Shown piece after piece: positions 1 to 8,693 of a stretch of DNA of 64,000 bases (positions are counted from its first letter, which is position 1; each line of letters starts with the position of its first letter). The notes below the pieces were generated by a model. The model ran no database searches, was not told the origin of the DNA, and saw nothing but the letters and a program-made list of their open reading frames with translations. The position numbers and the translations under genes are program-made. The stretch is from the NCBI GenBank assembly GCA_002502245.1, contig DAPW01000032.1:1-64000 (forward strand), given 5' to 3'. The stretch comes from Methanoregula sp. UBA154 (GTDB lineage Archaea; Halobacteriota; Methanomicrobia; Methanomicrobiales; Methanospirillaceae).

Positions 1-355
1 GTGAACATCTATCCCACAAACTTTTCGTCTCTCTGTTGACATACTGATCCTGTGGGCAGCTAACTCCTGTACAACGGCAATTTCCCATCCGCGTTCCAGG
101 ACGCATTTGGGTGTACGGGAGGGACTACTTTCTACAACAGGATTTTGATCCTAAAATCCTCTCAGTCTTGGCTGCCCACAAAAATGATTTCATTTTACGC
201 AATTTTCATGCTTCGGGTGTGAACTCCCGTTCATGTGCGTTTCTACAGAGCAAAAAATTCATCAAACCCGGATTGAAAAAAATTCATCGCAATCAATCTG
301 ACCCGACTCAGTTTCTGGATTTAGAATTTCAGCTGGAATTTGATTACCTATCCTT
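1..355. other. Non-coding stretch, no gene seen
   Basis: I see no convincing gene here. A possible plus-strand reading frame from 111 runs antisense into the end of the downstream permease gene and has no recognisable domain, so I treat it as chance. Bases 241-258 carry TTCTACAGAGCAAAA, which recurs near 16228 and, inverted, near 15865 (listed as a repeat). Confidence 0.5.
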
Positions 356-1630
356 TTACCGGAAAACCAGATATTCCAGTGCAACGGCAACAACAAAGAT
401 CCCGATACCCGCGAGCGCGATGGGCAGGGTGTAATTCTTCACCACGGTTCTGATATCATCCCCGGTTGTCCGCTGGACAAGCCAGAAGAAGGGATCGGTC
501 ACATAGGATATGATACATGCCCCGGCACTGATAAGGAGGATGAGCGGCAACGGGTGAATCGCACCGGCAACTGCCGTTCCTGCGAGGACTTCAGCCGTGA
601 TAACCGCGGTAACCACCCGTGAGCCTTGCGCAGTCTCGATGAGTGCCGCAAGGATGAATGGCACGAAAATGATGGGGATTAAAAGCATCAGCTGACTGAG
701 TGCATCCTGTGCAAATCCGCTCTGAACAATCACAAAACCCAGCGCCCCGGCCCCGCAGATATCAAAGATAATCATGCCCGCATGTTTTGCACCCTGGGAC
801 AATCCCCGGGTCCGTTCATCCTGGGGGGCAAGGGCAACTGCCGTGACTGCGCCTACGAGCATTATGAAGTTGATCATACTCGCATGGGAGAGGTGCAGCA
901 GTAACGCGACCGGAATGGCGACCAGGATTGCGATAAACGGGGTCCATGCCCGCCAGTGAATTCCCCTGTTCAGGGCCGCCGGCGTGCCGGAGTTTCGGAG
1001 GACCGTCGTCTGCCCTCCGGCGTTTGTGGCATCAGGGCTTCCGAACCGGAAGTACAGGAGGATGCCGCCCAGGAGCAGGAGCGAGATCGGGATGGACACG
1101 GCATCGAACAGGAGCGGGCTCATTCCACCCGAGAATGCATGGAAGAGCGGTATGACCACCGGTGTTGGGTAGACAAGGGCATACGAGATGATGCTTCCGA
1201 CCGCAGCAAGGTACAGGAGCACGTTCCGCTTCGTCCTGTCGTTCTCAAGGGTTTCGAGGATCGGGTTCAGCATGATATACGCGGTGATGCAGCAGGTGAT
1301 CGGTACGGACAGGAGATAGCCGGAGAACCCGGCAATCACGGGCGGGGTTTTCACGAAGCGCCTGATATCGGCTACGATCTCTTCTATCTGGTGCTGCTCC
1401 TGCAGGATTCTGGCAATGACCGCACCGGAGAGGATGATGATACCGAATGCAGAAAAAACCTTGCCGACCCCTGCAATGATCCCCAGCATAGTCTCGTCGG
1501 GTGTCATGCCTGCAAGGAGCCCGAACAGGACAGCGCCGCCAACCAGGGTGAAGAACGGAGAAATCCTGTGCCAGAGGCTGACGACAGAGATAAGCGCGAG
1601 GGTGATGACGAACGCGATGAGGGGATCCAT
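356..1630 (-). CDS. GntP-type permease (gluconate/organic acid family)
   Basis: Predicted multi-pass inner-membrane transporter of 424 residues, close to the usual length of the GntP (gluconate:H+ symporter) family. Hydrophobic segments alternate with short loops over the whole length, starting directly at the N-terminus. The C-terminal part reads ...YVTDPFFWLVQRTTG..., which resembles the conserved region of GntP permeases where substrate-binding residues lie (family knowledge). ATG at 1628-1630 is the first start in frame and begins the first membrane segment. It is monocistronic. The substrate cannot be read from the sequence, and a sugar-acid carrier is unexpected in a hydrogenotrophic methanogen, so another organic acid is equally possible. 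Membrane transporter: confident. GntP assignment: moderate. Confidence 0.7.
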   Translation of the reverse strand: MDPLIAFVITLALISVVSLWHRISPFFTLVGGAVLFGLLAGMTPDETMLGIIAGVGKVFSAFGIIILSGAVIARILQEQHQIEEIVADIRRFVKTPPVIAGFSGYLLSVPITCCITAYIMLNPILETLENDRTKRNVLLYLAAVGSIISYALVYPTPVVIPLFHAFSGGMSPLLFDAVSIPISLLLLGGILLYFRFGSPDATNAGGQTTVLRNSGTPAALNRGIHWRAWTPFIAILVAIPVALLLHLSHASMINFIMLVGAVTAVALAPQDERTRGLSQGAKHAGMIIFDICGAGALGFVIVQSGFAQDALSQLMLLIPIIFVPFILAALIETAQGSRVVTAVITAEVLAGTAVAGAIHPLPLILLISAGACIISYVTDPFFWLVQRTTGDDIRTVVKNYTLPIALAGIGIFVVAVALEYLVFR

Positions 1631-1726
1631 AGATACTGTACGTTTTACCGGAAAGAAAAAGACTTTGAACGAGAATCGGCGGGCAGCAGGTACAATCGGG
1701 TTATGATATAATTAGAAAAAATAATT

Positions 1727-2194
1727 TCAGACCATTTCGGCCTTGATTATCACAATGTTCTTGACCGGACGATCCCCGGGGCCGGTTTTGGTCTTGCCGA
1801 TCTTGTCAATAACGTCCATTCCTTCAATAACTTTCCCGAACGCCGGGTGCTTGCCGTCAAGAAAGTTGTTGTTGACGAGGTTGAGGAAGAACTGCGAGCC
1901 ACCGGTGTTGGGGCCGGCGTTCGCCATAGAAATGGTCCCTCGGTCATTCCGGTTGCCGGGCGGGAATTCATCTTTTATCGCGTAGCCGGGCCCGCCGCAG
2001 CCAGTACCATCAGGATCGCCGCCTTGGATCATGAACCCGTTGATAACCCGGTGAAAGATCACGCCGTTGTAAAAGCCTTTCTGTACAAGCGTTTCGAAGT
2101 TGCCCGCAGTGATGGGCATGTCGGGAGCAAGGGCAATTTTTATTGTGCCCATGGTCGTCTCGAGCTGTACGGTTTTTCCTTCTGGTGCTGTCAT
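1727..2194 (-). CDS. Peptidyl-prolyl cis-trans isomerase, cytoplasmic cyclophilin
   Basis: Catalyses cis-trans isomerisation of proline peptide bonds and assists protein folding. The 155-residue protein is a single cyclophilin domain with no signal peptide. The family core FHRVINGFMIQGGDPDG is present, carrying the catalytic Arg and the Phe and Gln of the active site. SQFFLNL and HPAFGKVIEGMDV follow as in short bacterial and archaeal cyclophilins. The start ATG at 2192-2194 gives a normal N-terminus (TVQLETTMGTIKIAL). The next gene on the same strand is a second, lipoprotein-type cyclophilin that aligns along most of this sequence, suggesting a local duplication with one copy kept inside and one exported. 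Confidence 0.93.
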   Translation of the reverse strand: MTAPEGKTVQLETTMGTIKIALAPDMPITAGNFETLVQKGFYNGVIFHRVINGFMIQGGDPDGTGCGGPGYAIKDEFPPGNRNDRGTISMANAGPNTGGSQFFLNLVNNNFLDGKHPAFGKVIEGMDVIDKIGKTKTGPGDRPVKNIVIIKAEMV

Positions 2195-2274
2195 GGTATG
2201 CTCTAAGAGTCTGGGTTGTGCAGGTTCATCTGTTTTGTGAAAAAACCCGACTTCAGGTCTAAAAAAAGGTTTTT

Positions 2275-2949
2275 TTAAATCATCATAGCGCGGATGATCG
2301 TTACATTCTGGAGTGGTCGATCGGTGGGATACCCGGTTGTCTGTACGCTCCCAATCGCGTCCACAACATCCATCCCCTCAACGACATTGCCGAAGACCGG
2401 GTAGTTCTTGTTGAACTGGTAATCCTGAAGGGGGCTGTTATCAACAAGGTTGATGAAAAACTGCGATCCCCCGCTGTTGGGATGCCCGGTATTGGCCATA
2501 GCCACTGCGCCCCGGCTGTTCATGTTGTGGTCGGTATATTCATCGGTAATAGTGTATCCCGGCCCACCCCGGCCGGTGCCGGCGGGGTCACCGCCCTGGA
2601 TCATGAAACCGTCGATGACACGGTGGAAGATCACGCCATCGTAGAAGCCTTTCTGTACAAGCGACTCGAAGTTACCGGCGGTGACAGGCATTTCAGGATC
2701 GAGCGCGATGGTGATAGTGCCCATATTCGTTTCGAGCCGGGCCCGCCTCCACGACTCCATGGATACCGGCACCGTGGATGTTGCCGGTACCTGACCAGCA
2801 GCTGTTCCCGAGGGAGTTACGGTAAGGGTACCGGTAAAGGATCCCGGTTTTACCGTTTTGTCCACCTGGTCGGTACAGCCGCCTGAGAGCACGAGCAATG
2901 CAACAAGCATGCCAGCGAGTATGAATAAACGCACTGATGACATCGGCAT
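2275..2949 (-). CDS. Cyclophilin-type isomerase, membrane-anchored lipoprotein
   Basis: Exported paralogue of the neighbouring cyclophilin. From ATG 2949 (alternative ATG 2943) it has a short signal peptide, FILAGMLVALLVLSGGC, ending in a lipobox with the Cys to be lipid-modified. A Thr/Ser/Pro linker of about 40 residues follows, then a full cyclophilin domain with FHRVIDGFMIQGGDP and SQFFINLVDN. The frame stays open upstream to 3231, but starting there would bury the signal peptide about 95 residues inside the protein, so the internal start is preferred. Likely role: folding of secreted or S-layer-associated proteins on the outer face of the membrane. Function is confident; exact start less so. 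Confidence 0.85.
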   Translation of the reverse strand: MPMSSVRLFILAGMLVALLVLSGGCTDQVDKTVKPGSFTGTLTVTPSGTAAGQVPATSTVPVSMESWRRARLETNMGTITIALDPEMPVTAGNFESLVQKGFYDGVIFHRVIDGFMIQGGDPAGTGRGGPGYTITDEYTDHNMNSRGAVAMANTGHPNSGGSQFFINLVDNSPLQDYQFNKNYPVFGNVVEGMDVVDAIGSVQTTGYPTDRPLQNVTIIRAMMI

Positions 2950-3380
2950 TCCGGTTTGCAGTAAAAGAAAATAGAGATTGCGGGGATTCAATACCCCGGT
3001 GCTGACGGTTGTATCAGTTTCCATCAAATCCGTCCTACCACAGACAAAGAGTATACCGAGAGCAATAAGCAAGGAGGGGATGCCAGCAACGAGGATCAGA
3101 CCTCCAGTGGTGGTAGCTGCGGGATAATTACTGGCAGGCATGTCGACTGGAAGCACGGCATAGGTGGTACCGGTCGAGTCATGGATCGTTGCATCGATAT
3201 GGGTGCATAGGCTGACATGAATGAGCCACATTTTGTGGTATAGGGCTCCCTGGATGCGGTCGGGACTGAGCGGGCGGCAAAGATCTTTATCTTGTCCCGG
3301 CTTGTTGCTACCTCCCCGATATGAACGGAACCCTGCGGGTCGTCAATCATTACCTCAGGAACGTAGGCTGATGGATACGA
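2950..3380 (-). pseudogene. Possible decayed membrane/OB-fold-like gene fragment
   Basis: Two overlapping minus-strand frames look protein-like but do not join. The first, from about 3377 to 3250, reads SAYVPEVMIDDPQGSVHIGE and then a basic stretch. The second, from about 3190 down to 3040, reads DSTGTTYAVLPVDMP followed by a hydrophobic segment GGLILVAGIPSLLIALGILF. A stop codon sits right before the first piece. The pattern is compatible with one small membrane-anchored protein broken by a frameshift, but chance cannot be excluded. No function is proposed. Confidence 0.25.
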
Positions 3381-3400
3381 TTACGTGACAGAACGGACTG

Positions 3401-4588
3401 CTATCCTCTCTGGCAGTCTTTTATAACCCGAGCGAGCCGGTGCAGCCCCTCGTGTATCTGGTCCTCTGAAGCGGCCGAGAAGTTCAAACGGATGATCTCA
3501 TCCCCCCCGCCATCCGTGTAAAACGGGAGCCCGGGGAGCACGGCTACTTTGGCCCTGATACCCTCAGAAAAGACCGTCCGGGCGGACAGTCCTTCCGGCA
3601 GTTTCGCAACAAGAAACATGCCCCCTTCAGGAGTTGTATGTTCCAGCTCCGGCAGCAGGTCGTCCAGCAACCCGCACATCAGGTGACAGTTTTTCCGGTA
3701 AACCGATACAATGTTGTGGATGTGTGTATCGAGATCATTTGTCATCAGGTAGCGGTGCAGGATTTTCTGGCAGAAAAAGTTGGTATGCAGGTCCGCCGCC
3801 TGCTTGGCGATATTGAATTGTCTCAGGATATCCTTTGGTGCATACATCCAGCCGATTCGCATACCGGGTGCAATGATCTTCGAGAAAGAACCGGAAATAA
3901 CCGTCTGGTCGGGCAGGTATTTTTTTACCGGTAGCCGGGGTTTTCCATCAAAAAAAAGCTCACCGAACGCATCGTCTTCGTAAAAGACCGTACAGGTGGA
4001 TTCCAGTATCTCTGCAACAGCCTTCCGGTTCTCCTGCGAGTACGTCACACCCGAAGGGTTCTGGGAATTCGGGATACCATAGAAGAACTTGGGACCTTTT
4101 TTTATGACCCTCTCAAATACTGCGAGATCAAGGCCGTCATTATTGAGAGGTACCGCTGAGATGAATGGTTCGTAGAGCGAGAACGCTTCAATCGCCCCGA
4201 GATAGCCAGGCCTCTCCATGCCGAGATTATCGCCGGGGTTCAGGAATATTTTTGCAAAGATATCAAGGCACTGCTGGGAACCGTTCACTAACTGGATCTC
4301 ATCGGCGGTTGCCCGGCTTCCCAGCCGGGTCCGGTAGCGTTCTGCAATATACTCCCGCAGCGGAAGGTACCCGTCAGTTGTCGTATACTGCAGGGCAGCA
4401 GAGCCATCCTCCTCAAGAACCCAGCCTGCTGCCCGCGCAATACCTTCGGTATCGATCAGTGGGGTGGAGGGGAGGCCACCGGCGAACGAGATGATGGAAG
4501 GATCGGCAGATAACCGAAAGAGCTCATCGAGAAATGATACCGGTGCCAGCGAAAGTCTGGTTGCAAAACGATACTGCAGGGTCCTCAC
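3401..4588 (-). CDS. PLP-dependent class I/II aminotransferase (2-aminoadipate/MocR-like subfamily)
   Basis: Fold-type I aminotransferase transferring an amino group between an amino acid and a 2-oxo acid with pyridoxal phosphate. Visible motifs are IISFAGGLPSTPLI near the N-terminus, NPSGVTYS (Asn contacting PLP) in the middle, YEDDAFGELFF (Asp pairing with the PLP ring), and SGSFSKIIAPGMRIGW with the Schiff-base Lys. C-terminal IIRLNFSAASEDQI carries the carboxylate-binding Arg. I chose GTG at 4588 (395 residues) because a TATA-like box at 4615-4623 predicts a transcript start only about 6 nt upstream of it; the longer frame to 4651 would place its N-terminus across that box. The subfamily contains LysN-type and aromatic or branched-chain aminotransferases, so the substrate remains open. 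Confidence 0.88.
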   Translation of the reverse strand: MRTLQYRFATRLSLAPVSFLDELFRLSADPSIISFAGGLPSTPLIDTEGIARAAGWVLEEDGSAALQYTTTDGYLPLREYIAERYRTRLGSRATADEIQLVNGSQQCLDIFAKIFLNPGDNLGMERPGYLGAIEAFSLYEPFISAVPLNNDGLDLAVFERVIKKGPKFFYGIPNSQNPSGVTYSQENRKAVAEILESTCTVFYEDDAFGELFFDGKPRLPVKKYLPDQTVISGSFSKIIAPGMRIGWMYAPKDILRQFNIAKQAADLHTNFFCQKILHRYLMTNDLDTHIHNIVSVYRKNCHLMCGLLDDLLPELEHTTPEGGMFLVAKLPEGLSARTVFSEGIRAKVAVLPGLPFYTDGGGDEIIRLNFSAASEDQIHEGLHRLARVIKDCQRG

Positions 4589-4611
4589 CCTTTTATTCCT
4601 GATACGACGGA

Positions 4612-4624
4612 TCGGAATATATAC
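4612..4624 (-). promoter_or_regulatory. TATA-like promoter of the aminotransferase gene
   Basis: Read on the minus strand the sequence is GGTATATATTCC. Its centre is about 32 bp upstream of the GTG at 4588, which predicts a nearly leaderless mRNA and fixes the start codon. Confidence 0.55.
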
Positions 4625-4760
4625 CAGCAGGGTGCAATCCGTGCATTTCACAGACCGGACTCTTGTGGCTATTCGACGACTGGTCCAGACAAGCTGTTCT
4701 CAACTGTTTCTGCTATCCTGAAAAAAAGGGGAGATTTTTTCCTACCGGTAAATACCGGAG

Positions 4761-4991
4761 TTATGCGGTGTCAGCGACTTCGATCTTGATGATCTCAGAA
4801 TGAACCGCTGCAATTGTCTTATGCAGTTCTGCATTCTGGGCCTCCCGCACCACTTCGATTGCTTCGCGGATCCGGGCAAGGGCCTCGCCCTGCGTGCTCC
4901 CGTATCCTGCAGCACCTGGAATCTCCACGCAGCGGGCGGTAAAACCGCCTTTCACGTGCGATTCCGTGATAATGGTGTAGTGCATGATCAT
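4761..4991 (-). CDS. HicB-like small protein (orphan antitoxin-type fold)
   Basis: A 76-residue protein beginning MIMHYTII and containing GGFTARCVEIPGAAGYGST followed by EALARIREAIEVV. This is the partial RNase H-like fold of HicB antitoxins: a beta strand, the C-V-E-I-P-G-A turn, then a helix. There is no HTH or ribbon-helix-helix tail and no adjacent HicA-type double-stranded RNA-binding toxin of about 60-80 residues, so this is an orphan. It lies 34 nt downstream of the exonuclease-like gene on the same strand and may be transcribed with it. I start at ATG 4991 because the upstream 26 codons (REIQHGTAETG...) do not resemble the family. Confidence 0.72.
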   Translation of the reverse strand: MIMHYTIITESHVKGGFTARCVEIPGAAGYGSTQGEALARIREAIEVVREAQNAELHKTIAAVHSEIIKIEVADTA

Positions 4992-5025
4992 AGTACGAGG
5001 ATGACGGGATTGACATAGTTTGTGG

Positions 5026-5796
5026 TCAGAACTGCCCGTTTCCGCGGTCCCGTGCTGGATTTCCCGCATCTTTCCTGGGCTCGTACTCGTTTATGTGCCC
5101 GGTGAGATCATCCCCGAATTTTTCCGGGTACCGGTGAAATTCCTGATCGACAAGGAACATACGGGCGGCATCGCCTATTGCCTTGTGCGGTTTTATCAGG
5201 TAACGGTATTTCTCCGGCAGAGCATACGAGAACTGGGCAGAACTGACCCGGGACGCCGTGATCCCGAAATGAGTAACAAGGGATATCCTGTCAAGCGACA
5301 CGTGCTCTTTAAGATGAAAATATGACCGTATCTCGTCCTGGAGGTCGCGGATCAAAAACCCGTCGGTCTTAACCCCGGAATGCCGGAATGTGTCCGTTTC
5401 ACGGTGGTGGGCAAAAAAAACAAGGGTACCGATGTCCTTGCGGTTGAGTGCCTGCATAAACTCCCGGAGATCTTGATGAATACTGGCTATTGCCTGGCGC
5501 GCCTCTTTTTGCCCTTCCTCACCAAGGTGGAACTTTTTATCAAAAATTTTTGTATGCCCATGGGATGCTAGGCTGAATACCCGCCGCCGCCCGTCAATCC
5601 GTTTTCCCACGTCATCCGTGATATTTTTCCAGAGTTCCACGTCAATGGTCTGGCTGAATGCCTTTCCGGCGAACGAGAGCGAGTCCGTATCCGGCTGGTA
5701 GATAACGACACCGATCTCTATGGGAATTTGCATGCCCTGGTGTGTACCGTAGATCCCCGCAAATTCCATGTCGATATACGCGGTGCTGGGTCTCAT
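5026..5796 (-). CDS. DEDD-superfamily 3'-5' exonuclease-like protein
   Basis: A 256-residue protein with the layout of the DnaQ-like RNase H fold. Near the N-terminus AYIDMEFAG followed by PIEIGVVIY matches motif Exo I (Asp-x-Glu, two metal ligands). Near residue 110-120 DIGTLVFFAHHRETD could hold the second acidic motif. Near the C-terminus HKAIGDAARMF matches Exo III of the DEDDh type (His-x4-Asp). This predicts two-metal hydrolysis of nucleic acid 3' ends. It is longer and more divergent than typical oligoribonucleases, with no other domain seen. Substrate (DNA or RNA) cannot be told. It precedes the HicB-like gene by 34 nt. Confidence 0.62.
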   Translation of the reverse strand: MRPSTAYIDMEFAGIYGTHQGMQIPIEIGVVIYQPDTDSLSFAGKAFSQTIDVELWKNITDDVGKRIDGRRRVFSLASHGHTKIFDKKFHLGEEGQKEARQAIASIHQDLREFMQALNRKDIGTLVFFAHHRETDTFRHSGVKTDGFLIRDLQDEIRSYFHLKEHVSLDRISLVTHFGITASRVSSAQFSYALPEKYRYLIKPHKAIGDAARMFLVDQEFHRYPEKFGDDLTGHINEYEPRKDAGNPARDRGNGQF

Positions 5797-5850
5797 GTGT
5801 GGTGGTGGATCGTGGTTGGATACGATGACAATATTTCCCTGATGCCAGTC

Positions 5851-6786
5851 TTATGCGCCAATCCCTGAGGTAACCGGCTCCCCCTCCAGCTGGTGCTGAA
5901 CCTGTTCCGCAGCTGCCCTGGCCGTTTCATCAAGCGGGATGAGCCTAATCCTGTCAGCTGAACCGATCCCGACACCCAGTTCCGCTGCACGGGCTATCTG
6001 TTCCTGTCCAAAGATCTTACCGTCCATCACAACAGGAATGGTCCCGGATGCCCGGAGCAGGGCAACCCCCACTGCATCGATGGCAACGCGGTCCCGGCTT
6101 GCCAGAATGAGACCGGGCTTTATCACCTTCCCCTTGTCCGGCCCACCTGAGGAGAATCCCTCTGTGGCATCCATGATGATAATATCCGCCCGGCAGAACT
6201 TATTGATCTCGGCAATCATCGATCGCTGGCGTGGTGAAGCATGGAGTTCTTTCATGAAATCATAATCAAGACCGGGTACCCTGCGGGCGATGGCACCCAC
6301 CATATTTTTGAGCGACAGAGTGAAATCACCCCCGTAGCGATGGGTCTTGAGGCAGCAGGTCTGGACTACATGATCGGCCCGGGCAACGTCTTTTGCCAGG
6401 AAAAATCCCCTGCTCCAGTGGAGGCCGGCTGCCTGTATCTCCTGCCACCCGCCCCGGTCAACCCCGTCCAGCACTTTTACCGTCAATCCCAAATCAGATG
6501 CAAGGTCAAATACTCCTGCTCCTTCAAGCACGTTCCGGGTATTCCCCATACCACTGCGCTCTACCAGTGTGATACTGGCGGGGCGTTGTTCACGTACTGC
6601 GCTGCATATGATGTCCAGCGTATCGATATGCGTTGAAGCGGGAAAAGGGTCTGCGCTGTTGAAATTGGCCTTGACCGCTACCGATGTACCGGATAACACA
6701 GAAAGGTCAAATGCTCCAAGAATGCCCTGAACACCGGCGGTACGGTTCTTTCCGCCGATGATAAACACGTCTGCCTTGTCCGTCAT
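5851..6786 (-). CDS. DUF362 domain-containing protein
   Basis: A 311-residue protein of the DUF362 family, common in methanogens and often fused to or encoded beside ferredoxins. Visible family features are SVAVKANFNSADPFPASTH, LVERSGMG, CCLKTHRYGGDFTLSLKNMVG and DATEGFSSGGPDKG. No ferredoxin CxxCxxCxxxC cluster is present in this copy. The start is ATG 6786, with AGGAGGA five bases upstream; the frame continues open for 16 more codons without a better start. The biochemical function of DUF362 is not established. It is encoded alone between the exonuclease-like and methyltransferase genes. Confidence 0.85.
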   Translation of the reverse strand: MTDKADVFIIGGKNRTAGVQGILGAFDLSVLSGTSVAVKANFNSADPFPASTHIDTLDIICSAVREQRPASITLVERSGMGNTRNVLEGAGVFDLASDLGLTVKVLDGVDRGGWQEIQAAGLHWSRGFFLAKDVARADHVVQTCCLKTHRYGGDFTLSLKNMVGAIARRVPGLDYDFMKELHASPRQRSMIAEINKFCRADIIIMDATEGFSSGGPDKGKVIKPGLILASRDRVAIDAVGVALLRASGTIPVVMDGKIFGQEQIARAAELGVGIGSADRIRLIPLDETARAAAEQVQHQLEGEPVTSGIGA

Positions 6787-6876
6787 GGATTCCTCCTGAC
6801 AGGTACCGTTATCGATCCTCTTGAACATTCGCATATCCCCCGCAAATGGTATACGGAATTCTGTCGGAACAGGTTG

Positions 6877-7647
6877 TTATTCCGGTCGGCCTTCGCGTTC
6901 AATCCGGGCGGATGCGAGCTCACAGTACCGGGGATCGATCTCGATGCCAATTCCCCCCCGGTTGCACAGGGATGCTGCAACAAGCGTTGAACCGCTGCCC
7001 ATAAACGGGTCAAGCACGGTATCCCCGACAAAGGAAAAGAGTTTCATGCACCGGAGCGGGAGTTCAACGGGGAAAGGAGCCGGATGCCCGATCTTTGTCT
7101 TTTTCTCCCCGTTAAATGTCCAGAGCCCGTTTGTCCATGCCAAAAATTCGTCCCGGGAGATATCTGACGTGCGGGACCCGCTGGTCTTCTTCCAGGTGTT
7201 TTTGAACAGGACGACAATGAGCTCCACAGGAGCTATGACGAACGGTGCGGAGGCGCTTAACCATGATCCCCACGCAGTCCTCCGGGAAATATTTCCCTCA
7301 TTCCAGACGATGGTCGAGTGATAGGAGAATCCTGCTTTTTTTGCAATCGTGGTAAGATCCGCGCCAACACTCTGCTGGCCACCCTTGTTCTTGTCAAGCG
7401 GGATATTGAGGCAGAGCCGCCCGTCGTCCCTGAGCCAGTCATGGCACCGCTGCATCCAGGAGTCTGAAAAGAGGAGGTATTCCTCATACGATCCGCGGTC
7501 ATTATGGGAATTGTATTGAATATCCACATTATATGGAGGCGATGTGATGACAAGGTCTATACTGCCGGGCCTGATTGCCCCGGTGGTAAAAACATCATCA
7601 TTGAGGATACGGATTTTCCCCCTCTCATAAAAATACTCCTCCCCCAC
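6877..7647 (-). CDS. Site-specific DNA methyltransferase, beta class (N4-cytosine or N6-adenine)
   Basis: AdoMet-dependent DNA methyltransferase of 256 residues. Catalytic motif IV, TSPPYNVD, comes first and the AdoMet-binding motif I, DPFMGSGST, lies near the C-terminus; this order defines the beta class. SPPY is more often found in N4-cytosine enzymes, while DPPY is typical of N6-adenine enzymes. A variable region between them (residues about 120-190) is the probable target-recognition part. GTG at 7647 is chosen because GGAGAG lies just upstream and the 28 codons before it look non-coding. No restriction endonuclease gene is adjacent, so this is a solitary methyltransferase. Its recognition site cannot be read from the sequence. 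Confidence 0.88.
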   Translation of the reverse strand: MGEEYFYERGKIRILNDDVFTTGAIRPGSIDLVITSPPYNVDIQYNSHNDRGSYEEYLLFSDSWMQRCHDWLRDDGRLCLNIPLDKNKGGQQSVGADLTTIAKKAGFSYHSTIVWNEGNISRRTAWGSWLSASAPFVIAPVELIVVLFKNTWKKTSGSRTSDISRDEFLAWTNGLWTFNGEKKTKIGHPAPFPVELPLRCMKLFSFVGDTVLDPFMGSGSTLVAASLCNRGGIGIEIDPRYCELASARIEREGRPE

Positions 7648-7727
7648 GCTGGTCTCTCCGATAGATCTCTGTCTGCAAGCAGTAAAGGATTTTGGACAAC
7701 GAATCCGGTAAAAGAAAGACCGGCCCT

Positions 7728-8693
7728 TCACTCACGGCCTGTATAATAGAGGACAATCGCAAGCACGATCAGTGAACTTGTTATCAGGATGGGAAATGTG
7801 TAGTCCTCCGCTGGAGGAACCGGATTGTTTACGGGCCTTTCCAAAGAGGATGACGGGGGGGCGGGGTATTTTACGGTGAATGTTCCATTACCAAAGGCAT
7901 TCGATTTTAGCCATCCGGCGGTCAGTTCATAGTCCCCCGGTGGCAGACCCGGTGCATCGAGATCCCATATCCAGGTGTTCATGGGATCGCCTGCTATCAC
8001 CGGGATGGTTTTTACCGTTACGATCTCTTTCGTATTCCGTGTCCGGATTTCAGTGGTCAATGTGTTATCCGTCCCAATGTTCGTTGTCCCGGAAATTACA
8101 ATGCGCTCACCCGTTATCTGGTCTGGTAAGCGGAATCCTGAAGCCGGGATCAGGTTATCGAAAAAGATGGCAGGTTTCTGAACAAAGAAAAATTCGGCAT
8201 GAAAAATATCGTCAACACCTGAAATAAATGAAGTTGAAAGGATCTGGTCTTCTACTATGCGGATATTGTCACCGAGTTCCTGACGAGGTCCGAGTCTTGC
8301 AACGATCTTTCCCCGATTCATGACGACGAGGCTGCCGTTGATATCAGTTCCACCCTCGATCTCAAGGATACCGCTTTCACCCGGATCCTGGTAAATGATG
8401 ACATACCGGCCACTGGAAAACCCATCTGTAGCTGATGGTCTGATGGTTATCGAGAAATTCCCGTGACGGTCCGGGGCGCTCGTCAGGACCTCAAAATGAT
8501 CTCTCCCGACGATCCATAACCCCACCGTCCCATTGACCGCTCCGGTTCCGCTTATGGAAAAAGGATCGCCCTTGGTGATAATTCCCGGGGCGCTCGTGGT
8601 AAAATAAACCGCTGCGGTGACCGGCGTTGCAATGAGTGCAATCAGCAGTATGAGGATTACTGTTCCACGTTTACCCGGATTCAATGGTTCCAC
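7728..8693 (-). CDS. Short S-layer-like surface protein, paralogue of the main S-layer C-terminal half
   Basis: A 321-residue exported protein. It has a signal segment (TVILILLIALIATPVTA), an all-beta extracellular part and a C-terminal membrane helix (ILITSSLIVLAIVLYYTG) after a Pro-rich linker. The first domain, KGDPFSISGTG ... VGLWIVGRDHFE, parallels KGDRIYITGTAEGDP ... VQIWILGKNYY of the large S-layer protein at 46446-49535. The following segments (IRIVEDQILSTSFISGVDD; then a second beta domain ending in PPGDYELTAGW) match that protein in the same order. It lacks the N-terminal 700 residues and a clear PGF-CTERM signature. Likely an accessory envelope protein anchored to the membrane. It belongs to the DUF3821-type repeat family as far as I can judge by eye. 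Confidence 0.75.
   Translation of the reverse strand: MEPLNPGKRGTVILILLIALIATPVTAAVYFTTSAPGIITKGDPFSISGTGAVNGTVGLWIVGRDHFEVLTSAPDRHGNFSITIRPSATDGFSSGRYVIIYQDPGESGILEIEGGTDINGSLVVMNRGKIVARLGPRQELGDNIRIVEDQILSTSFISGVDDIFHAEFFFVQKPAIFFDNLIPASGFRLPDQITGERIVISGTTNIGTDNTLTTEIRTRNTKEIVTVKTIPVIAGDPMNTWIWDLDAPGLPPGDYELTAGWLKSNAFGNGTFTVKYPAPPSSSLERPVNNPVPPAEDYTFPILITSSLIVLAIVLYYTGRE

Noticed and set aside
6877..7647. A restriction-modification system
   Set aside because: Neither methyltransferase has an adjacent nuclease-like gene.
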